Part shown: positions 56,802-64,000 of the stretch, piece after piece
How the letters are laid out: the number at the start of each line of letters is the position of its first letter
How positions within the stretch are numbered: position 1 is the first letter of the stretch
Source: Plazaster borealis
Taxonomy: Eukaryota; Echinodermata; Asteroidea; Forcipulatida; Labidiasteridae
Direction of reading: 5' to 3'
NCBI GenBank assembly: GCA_021014325.1
Contig: CM037461.1
Span: forward strand, 7,655,501 to 7,719,500
DNA: 64,000 nucleotides
Made by a program: the position numbers and the translations under genes
The notes under the pieces: model-generated
The model's input: only the letters and a program-made list of their open reading frames with translations
Databases searched by the model: none
Told to the model about the DNA's origin: nothing

Positions 56802-58477
56802 CCATCTTTCCAACCACGTATAAAGTATTAATTTAAGATTGAGGGCAATGCCATGGTAACAGAAGTACAGTTTGACTCATTAAATAAGATTTAAATCATG
56901 AGTATCATAAAATAAATACCAAGTTCAATCAAAAACTGTCATAAAAAATTACTCCTTTATGACAGAAAGATCTTTTATTTATAATATATGAGGTTGGAAC
57001 GGAAGGACAGTAAAACTGACATGGTTTTTCCACTGTTCATGTGTTATGCTTAATCCCAGTGAATTTTCCTTAAGGCTACTTCGCTATTAAGGTGAGAATT
57101 GCAATACTTTGATATTTTGATACACTAAACAAATATTTGTTTGACATTTTTGGTTCCATAAATAGAAGGCCTGAAATAGCTAACAATTGGTTACAGAAGG
57201 GTGGTAACGTAAGGACAAAAAGTTAGCTCAATTGTAGCATGCACAAAATATGAGTTAACATTGCTTTTTCTCGAACAGCGAATTGCTGAAATGTGCAGAG
57301 TAACACGCAGAGACCCGTTTCCAATGTTATTCCAATAAGAAACATAGTGGTTGCAAGAAAAATATCTTGTGATTAGTGATAAACAAAACACTATTTTTTG
57401 GACAATAATTGGTCCCATGAAGGCAAGATAACCAAGGTTGATCTGTAGCTTTTTGTCTTACTTCACTAAAAAAAAAATTAGAAACACAATTGCTTCATAG
57501 ATTATGCCAAATTGTCCAGCTTATGCAACAACTTTATTTGCTTCTGGTATGGCTTGATGGAAATTACATCCTTCCCAATTATTCGTGAATGGGTATTGAA
57601 GGCAGATTTCTTCCAATAACTTGAGTCCTTGGCAATAACATTTTGTCTGTTTGTCAGTTTTATCAAAATTTTAATTCCGAGTATAACTTCAGAAAATATA
57701 GACGGTAAGCTTTCATATGACTCCAAATTTGTTTTTGTCACGTGCATTTTTATTTTCAGGTCATGTCCACTTTGATGTGGAATTGCTTTTGACTGTAATA
57801 GTGAAAAGAAAATGTAATGCTCTTGTTAGACTTTTGCAAGTTAAAGTTTGAAATAAGAATTATTAAAGTGTTCATTACGTTTTTCTGCATTTAAAAGGCT
57901 ACCATGGGCTATTTTTTTTAATTACCATCAAATTGGAACACATGTTTATGCATGCCACATTTTTAGCCTAATGTGTTTATCACGTGATTCAGTGTTGTTA
58001 GCGGACTGCTGGGGAAATCTGGGGAACTGTGATGGTACCTGCCAGGGACATTGTCAAATATGCTGTGTGTCTCAGCCTGCATTTTCTTGACAAGATCTTT
58101 GACGTCGTCTTCATGGCTTTGGAACTGGTTACGTATGCCGTGGATCAATGTAAATCATGAGCCCCAAATCACGGAGATATAGGTGAATTTGTCTTTATTT
58201 ATTTCAATTTTGTTTAAAAATATATTATTTAGGTAAGAGTCAGACTTTTTGTTCACGGTTTAAAAACAAATATGATATTTTTTTTTTCTTCGAGCCGAAT
58301 AATGTAAAAAGTTTAGGGTTGCGACAGTTAGGGTCGGTCAGGTAACCAGAAACAGAACATTTTGTTAAGCCTAAACACTCGCGACATTCATTCAGTGGCT
58401 TTCTGCTTTTTTATACATAAATTGTGTATAATGTACGTGTTTTAAAAGCCGCCCGCGTGCCTTCGGTATTTTTTTAT
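56802..58477. other. No supported gene
   Basis: Only short frames. One at 58148-57963 (minus) has an amphipathic stretch (HEDDVKDLVKKMQAETHSIF) and might be an exon of the downstream zinc-motif gene family, but splice sites are not convincing. Confidence 0.35.
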
Positions 58478-58630
58478 TTATTTATTTTTTCGTGAGCTTG
58501 AAATTCCGTAATCCCGGTCATTTTTTCCCCCCGATCCACGCTCATTTTTTTGTAGCTTACAAATCCGTAATCCAAGTAACAAAACAGAAAATGGCCTAAT
58601 CACGAGTAAATCAGAAAATGCTAAACTTAC

Positions 58631-59200
58631 TGTTTGTTCTGAGATGGGAACGTCCAGGTCAACCACATCATCCATGTGCAACGCTTTCTTGCGGCCACCA
58701 CGAGTAACAGCAACGGTAGCCGTTGGTATTGTTTCAGCTTGGTCTTTCTCCGGCGCTTGACGATCAGGCGTTCCTTGGTCTTTTGACATTCGTTTAACCC
58801 GTGTGGGTGAGGAAGAGTCAAAATTGTTTATCAAACATGAACTTGAAAAGTCTGATTGTAGCTTTCTTTGTGCATCAAGTCCGTCCTCATATTTATTGAC
58901 CCTTCGCATACATGCTATACAAAGAATGAATGAATTTGGATACACATCGACGATGGAAACCTGAAAAGCTTGGTTCAATGAACTTACTAATTTTGAGGAA
59001 TGTAAAAGACCAGCATGAAACGATCTATGTGCTTTTCCAGTAATGTCCTCACTGCAAATAATACACCATCTGCCGAGATGTTTTCGCTTGATTTGGCTTG
59101 AAACTCGCTTAACCGGTGTTTTAGTTGAAACTTCGGGCTCCATTTTGTCGCGATTTAGTTGCATGCGTGTACCACCAAACTTGCTTACGTTATCCATCAA
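58631..59200 (-). CDS. Zinc-motif exon (CX2C...CX2C), copy 1
   Basis: Starts MMDNVSKFGGTRMQLNRDKM and ends at a strong donor (CA/GTAAGT at 58630-58629). Contains RWCIICSEDIT, then HAGLLHSS, and ILCIACMRRVNKYED, i.e. two CX2C pairs about 50 residues apart with an intervening helix. This is a ZAD-like layout also seen at the start of the RAG1-like gene (C20/C23, C72/C75), but sequence similarity is slight. A basic Thr/Ala region follows. I do not recognise the family. The first 117 codons are duplicated at 59267-59681. Confidence 0.5.
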
Positions 59201-59681
59201 ATAAACAATCAGGCTTCATACCAATATCAATAAACAACGCGCACATGTATTACTATTATGTACTATGTCTGATTGTAGCTTTCTTTGTGCATCAAGTCCG
59301 TCCTCATATTAATTGACCCTTCGCATACATGCTATACAAAGAATGAATGAATTTGGATACACATCGACGATGGAAACCTGAAAAGCTTGGTTCAATGAAC
59401 TTACTAATTTTGAGGAATGTAAAAGACCAGCATGAAACGATCTATATGCTTTTCCAGTAATGTCCTCACTGCAAATAATACACCATCTGCCGAGATGTTT
59501 TCGCTTGATTTGGCTTGAAACTCGCTTAACTGGTGTTTTAGTTGAAACTTCGGGCTCCATTTTGTCGCGATTTAGTTGCATGTGTGTACCACCAAACTTG
59601 CTTACGTTATCCGTCAAATAAACAATCAGGCTTCATACCAATATCAATAAACAACGCGCACATGTATTACTATTATGTACT
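58850..59681. repeat. 417-bp tandem duplication, ~99% identical
   Basis: 58850-59264 and 59267-59681 match at a constant 417-base offset with about five substitutions. The duplicate includes the coding start of the zinc-motif exon and its upstream region with a promoter-like location. The low divergence means it is recent, or a collapsed/expanded allele in the assembly. Confidence 0.9.
59309..59617 (-). pseudogene. Zinc-motif exon, copy 2 (truncated)
   Basis: A 102-residue frame almost identical to residues 1-102 of the exon at 58631-59200 (differences at residues 2, 12 and 58). It stops right after CMRRVN because one base change (TTTATT to TTAATT on plus) turns a Lys codon into a stop. It is a by-product of a tandem duplication. 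Confidence 0.7.
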
Positions 59682-60071
59682 TTTATGTAGACTTACTAGT
59701 TAATCTGAGCCTGCCACTGTCGTGTGCGGGCACTAGAGTAATCTTACATATTCATAATGTTTATTAAACATGACCACTTCCAATGGCCAATCAAGAGCCT
59801 TTTATTACAAGTAGAGCGCACTCATTACCAAAACCGCAAGACCCGGAAGTGTACAAGATCGTCAAGGCTGTGAGCCTGTGTGGAATAGCGGTGTGTGTAT
59901 GGGGCTGCGTACATTACATGTACAGTACAGGCGCTGTGTGTGTGCATGGTGAGAGTGCGGTGTGCTATTTTTTTAGAGTCAGTCGGGGGACTGGGGTTGT
60001 ATCCCATTCGGGCAGCTGAGGTTTTAGTATCCTTGCTCTATGGTTTTAGCTAGAGTACTTGTCTACACAGC

Positions 60072-61277
60072 CTTGATATCAAGGCTATACATGCTGTTAC
60101 ACAGGCGTTTGGCAGATTGGCAAACCAAGTCATCAGGTTTCCTGCAAACCTGCAAGAAGAAATGCAAAAAAAGAGAAAATTTTTTGCATTGGCCAATTTC
60201 CCTGATGTGATTGGAGCAATTGACTGCAGCCACATTTGCCTGTATGGAGCACCATTAGGAGAGAATGAGCATCTGTTTGTGAACAGAAAAGGTTTCCATA
60301 GTATCAACACACAAGTAATATGTGATGCATCACAACTCAAATTAAAAATAACGTGTTTATATGGTACAAATGTGCAAGGTTTTCCATTATTTTCTCCTGA
60401 CTCAGACAACAGATTAAGCCAAACTTTTCACAGTTTTTTCATGTAAACACGGAAAAACTAAGTTTTACCTTTAAATATATCACTAATAGTAATACATTAT
60501 TATCTACCTGCAACCAGATTCCGTGGAGTTCTCATTGGTGACACAGGGTATGCTCTACGTCCATGGCTGATGACCCCTGTACAAGATCCAACAACAAATG
60601 CAGAAAGGAGATACATTAGGTACAGTTTAATATTGAATTACCATACAAAACACTTCAGTCATTTTCAGACACAATACATGCACATCATTTTCCTGCATCT
60701 GGGAACTCCCGGGACCACAAAAGTCTACACCATGTCAGAGGCATCCATAAACCTCAACAAAGGTATAGCCTTGATGACACTACTTGCTTTAATAAATTTT
60801 TTAAGCCTGCATTATTAACGAACTATCACTTATATTATAATTGATAGTATGTTATTGATAGTGCGTTCATATTGCAGGTTTCTAAATTATTATTACAATG
60901 CTATGACACAAATAAATTGCAATATATCTGAACAAAGATAAACAATAAATAACATACTTGCTTCAATTTTTCATGCATTCTTTTGCCTCGGGAGTCACAG
61001 ACGAACACGGGTTGTCATTGAGCAAACCTTTGGACAACTCAAGAGAAGGTTTCCTTGCCTTTCTCTTGTAATGAGGGTATCCCCAGAGAGGGCATGCTTC
61101 ATCATCAAAGCATGTTGTATACTCTTCAATATCTCCAAGAGTCTAAGGGAGCCCGACTTTGATGATCTTGACGAAGATGCAGATGACAACCAGTATGAAG
61201 ATGAAGGCATACAGTACAATGGCCCTTTGCATGACGGTACAGTCAAGAGGAATGAGCTCATCAATCGGTATTTCTAA
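60072..61277 (+). pseudogene. PIF/Harbinger transposase (HARBI1-like), three pieces
   Basis: Exon-like pieces: about 60072-60442, 60518-60619 and 61001-61277, joined by GT/AG sites in compatible phases. The first has FPDVIGAIDCSHICL (catalytic Asp) and NRKGFHSINTQVICDAS. The second has GVLIGDTGYALRPWLM (second Asp). The third has RTRVVIEQTFGQLKRRFPCL (Glu) and the usual acidic end. The region normally reading PGS..HDS.I is not recognisable after residue ~95, and the N-terminal helix-turn-helix is missing or in another exon, so the copy is probably dead although the DDE triad is present. Confidence 0.8.
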
Positions 61278-61943
61278 CAGGAACAGAAAGAATAAGATTT
61301 GTCATGGGTTATAAATAATACAATATAACCATTTTATTTTGACTTAAGAAAAGCCCTCCTGTTTTGATTTGCGGTTCAAATGTTTCTCAACCCTTTGGCG
61401 TTTTTCTGATATTGGCAGAAGAACATTACTTAAGTAACGTTCTTGCTATATATTTGTACTTGAAATGTGTCAAAAGCAAACTTGGAAATACCAAATTTAA
61501 TTAGAGTACACTATGTGCACCTGGGCAGAAGTAAATTTTTGGGAAAATCCACTAGACCTTTTGGGCTTGAAACTCAAATCATATGAGAAAAAACTGTCTA
61601 TTAATTTTAATAAACTTGTTTTCATTTGAACAAACTAAAGAAGGTTGATCTTGTCTGTCTGACTGAAATATATTTTGGTTTGTTTATAGAGATGTTACAC
61701 AGTGTGGCATTATTAATCAAAAGAAGTAATAATTTATTAATTTAATAATTTGTTTATATAATTTAATAATTTATTTATTTCTAGCTAGTTCAAGAAATAT
61801 CCATTAAAATATGACTCTGCTCTGGGCAAAACAAGATAGACCAACACAAACAACCTAGAATTAAAAAAATTAACCCTCATCACCTAAGTCGTACCACTTT
61901 TCTGGAGCTTTACATTCAAGGTTTGGCTGATGTTTGCCATTGA

Positions 61944-62170
61944 CTACGCAATTTGTTTGGACACTCCCAACTGTTCCTGCGCCACTGCCAGCCTCTCTTT
62001 TTCTATGTCATAATTGGCATTACTTGGTATCTTTGTTTGGTTTTTGGTGAGCTTTGGTCGCTTCGATGCCACAGTCAGAATAGCCTCTTCCTCAGCCTCC
62101 TCCTCCAGCTCTATCTCGTCCTCTTCATCATCTCCACCAACTGCCTTACTTGCATCTTCTGCAGCTATCG
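61944..62170 (-). CDS. C-terminal exon of Harbinger Myb/SANT partner
   Basis: Follows a CAACAG acceptor and ends at a TAG (61944-61946). It encodes an acidic run (DDEEDEDEIELEEEAEEEA) and then a helical end with DIEKERLAVAQEQLGVSK, the usual tail of Harbinger-associated Myb-like proteins. It is read with the exons at 62293-62436 and 62941-63130. Confidence 0.6.
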
Positions 62171-62292
62171 CTGTTGAAGTTTTAAAGTGAAGAATTAATC
62201 AAATTACGTGTAAGTTCACTACCAAGGCAGCAAATTATATGGTTGAAAAAATATTATGCTCATGAATAGTTAGTTTAAAAAAATGTGTTTAC

Positions 62293-62436
62293 CATATGCC
62301 ACATTGTCGATCATTGCCACTTCCTCAAGGTCTGTTTCTCCATCCTCCTTGCTGACTATGCCATCCTATGAAGTGGGGGCCAATGCATCCAGCACAGTCT
62401 CAAACGTCTTATTTGGTTTGGGCTTCTTACCTCCTC
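62293..62436 (-). pseudogene. Middle exon of Harbinger Myb/SANT partner
   Basis: Bounded by GCCTTCAG and a GTAAAC donor. It encodes KPKPNKTFETVLDALAPTS, a TAG stop (62366-62368), then an acidic segment. The in-frame stop inactivates it. Confidence 0.55.
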
Positions 62437-62940
62437 CTGAAGGCAAAAACAAGTAAATTATTTCAGAACAGTTCATCACCCACTTTCTTGAATAAATTTT
62501 GAATCTTTTGAAAAACATTAACTTTAAAACAGAAAAAGTGGTGGGTAGCCCTGTTTTAGTGTGGTATTTTGTTTTATAATAGCAGAAAGAAAATATTATT
62601 AGTTGTCACACGAGCGCGAGTGGAAAACGGAAGATATTGTGCTTCTGCGTCTCATATTGAATGAGGCCAAAGGCCCAGTTGATATGAGATGGGATGTGGG
62701 TTCCTACACAAGGAACTTTACTATATAAGTGCTTCTCAGTGGCACATGTAAATGGTAACCCATGTGAGGGCAGAAATGGTTTTTGTGAATGATTAGCTTG
62801 GAGTGAGTGTGTTACATGTATACCGGTATTCACAGCACAGGAATAAAATGGAATGAAATAAATTGCCCGGTAACCAGGGATAATAAAGTGATAAATACTA
62901 GCTTAACAAATTAAGTACACAAAAAACAAAATTTACTCAC

Positions 62941-63130
62941 CTGTTTTAGAAACTTCTTGATAGTAAAACTTGGCCTTGCTGGCCACATCTACCCACTTCT
63001 TTCGGATTTTATTCTAGTCACGCTGGTGCCCACCACTTGCAACGAGAACTTCTGCAGCCTTCTTCCAATATTCAATCTTTACATTCTCGACCCCTGCCTC
63101 AGCCTTCTTTCCTTTCTTATTAGTTTTGAA
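62941..63130 (-). pseudogene. SANT/Myb-like exon of Harbinger partner
   Basis: Minus strand reads EYWKKAAEVLVASGGHQR, a TAG (63014-63016) where the paralogue at 25127-25394 has a Trp codon, then NKIRKKWVDVASKAKFYYQE and a GTGAGT donor. It is the same protein family as the 25-kb exon. The gene lies tail to tail with the Harbinger transposase at 60-61 kb, the standard two-gene layout. Confidence 0.7.
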
Positions 63131-63199
63131 TAGTTTTGCCGTATTCTCTTGTACAAATGTACACTAAACCGCTACTTCTTCATGTTCCCAGTTTCAGAT

Positions 63200-64000
63200 T
63201 TTTTAGCATTTCTGCAAACATTTTTTTTATCAGCAAAAAGTTACATTACAGTCTGTCATCAAATGTAAATAAAAACCGAGTCGCAAGCATTGCCGAGTTT
63301 CATTATCTAATTCTAATATATCAGGCTATAACTTATAAGTTGTAACATATAGCATAGTAAAGTCCTTTTTTTACAGTTTCTGATTCTCATGAATCACTGC
63401 CCAACACAATTTTTCTTTTTTTATTTGCTACACGTGTAATTATGCAAGAACAAAATTGTTTCACTTGCTGCCGAATGTGATGTAAGTTGTTTCCTCCCCC
63501 CCCCCAAAAAAAAAGGAGATGGCAAGAACCTAAACTTGTCCCATTCCCATTAAAAAAAAATATAAAAATAGAATGAATTCTGAATTTCCGCTCTTGTAGT
63601 CCTATTTATTGCCTTTATTGCTCGTAGGCCGGCCCCTTGAACAACATAGCGATACATTACGTTAAACTAAGTTACATGTACGTACGCTTTTTTTATGTTT
63701 TCTGCTGCAACGGGCTGATAGTGATATGCTTGGTTCAGAATACACAACAGTGCCTTCTTGTTGACCTAATTGTTATGATAATGAGTCGTTATAAATCGTA
63801 GCGACAGACTGTAATGTAATAATTTGCACGAGGAATACTTGTATGTAGTTCCTAAAAATGTAACCCAAAAGATCGACAGAAATTCTTATCAACAACAATA
63901 ATTACTTTGAGTAGTCTAAGCAGACGACATTTCACTCTCCTCCAATCATTTTCCATGATTTCTTCCTGATAAGTCCATGGTGTGTGGAGCAGTACTGAGT
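63200..64000. other. Gene-free end of window
   Basis: AT-rich sequence with a C/A homopolymer junction at 63498-63515. No coding signal, RNA gene or clear repeat. The right edge of the Harbinger element is expected here but no TIR could be matched. Confidence 0.4.

Noticed and set aside
25127..63130. Reassigned TAG codon
   Set aside because: TAG interrupts four elements, but TGA and TAA also occur as disabling stops and genuine genes end normally; four TAGs in decayed elements are compatible with chance.

Overview
The window is eukaryotic, AT-rich, non-coding-rich DNA: genes are split into short exons with GT/AG junctions, and intergenic space is full of satellites, microsatellites and transposon debris. 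The element types (Gmr1-like Ty3/gypsy, jockey-type LINE, Harbinger, hAT, Helitron, THAP transposon, a RAG1-N-terminus-like transposase, an XPG-like/CXC gene) together with the many ACATGTACATGT words suggest a marine invertebrate (for example an echinoderm, hemichordate, mollusc, brachiopod or cnidarian). I cannot name the species. I see no convincing ordinary host gene and no tRNA or rRNA gene; nearly every protein signal belongs to a mobile element.

Layout. 1-3.1 kb: 5' half of a Ty3/gypsy element on the minus strand with a full LTR, a tRNA-Pro-type primer site, gag, protease and then the integrase zinc-binding region (integrase before RT, as in Gmr1). 3.1-8.1 kb: repeats and exons of an unrecognised minus-strand gene. 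8.1-9.6 kb: a CAGT/CAAT microsatellite and the RNase H end plus LTR start of a second element with the same LTR terminus. 10.6-12.3 kb: a C2H2 zinc-finger remnant and a conventional gypsy integrase. 13.7-16 kb: a LINE. 19.4-21.6 kb: a THAP-type DNA transposon with long terminal inverted repeats (TIRs). 22.1-25.4 kb: a second C2H2 remnant, a 1.1-kb TIR element, a gypsy integrase tail and a SANT/Myb exon.

28.5-33.7 kb holds the most notable gene: ten exons on the minus strand whose phases all agree and give an uninterrupted 957-residue frame. It joins a RAG1-like N-terminal zinc/RING region to a transposase-like body (compare the N-RAG-TP element reported from Aplysia). Next to it, 34.95-41.28 kb is bounded by inverted repeats and encloses a decayed gene for a 1,440-residue protein with zinc motifs, a putative DDE-type domain, an XPG/FEN1-like nuclease and a Tesmin/TSO1-type CXC tail; an Academ-like autonomous transposon is the best guess.

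41.8-51.9 kb is a satellite district: a ~130-bp array, a ~620-bp duplication carrying two TTA-flanked MITEs, a cluster of the word AATAGGGCGACAG in both orientations, a 24-bp minisatellite, a 1.19-kb TTA-flanked TIR element, and a 111-bp array. 52.4-56.8 kb has a hAT remnant fused to a Helitron fragment, a CXC tail, palindromic repeats and a RecQ-type helicase C-terminal half. 58.5-59.7 kb is a 417-bp tandem duplication of a zinc-motif exon. 60-63.2 kb is a decayed Harbinger pair: a transposase on plus and its Myb/SANT partner on minus, tail to tail.

How the parts relate: each autonomous element probably supplied its own machinery (RT/RNase H/integrase, DDE transposase with SANT, THAP or RING DNA- or protein-binding domains), and most copies are broken. 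The RAG1-like gene is the exception, being open end to end.
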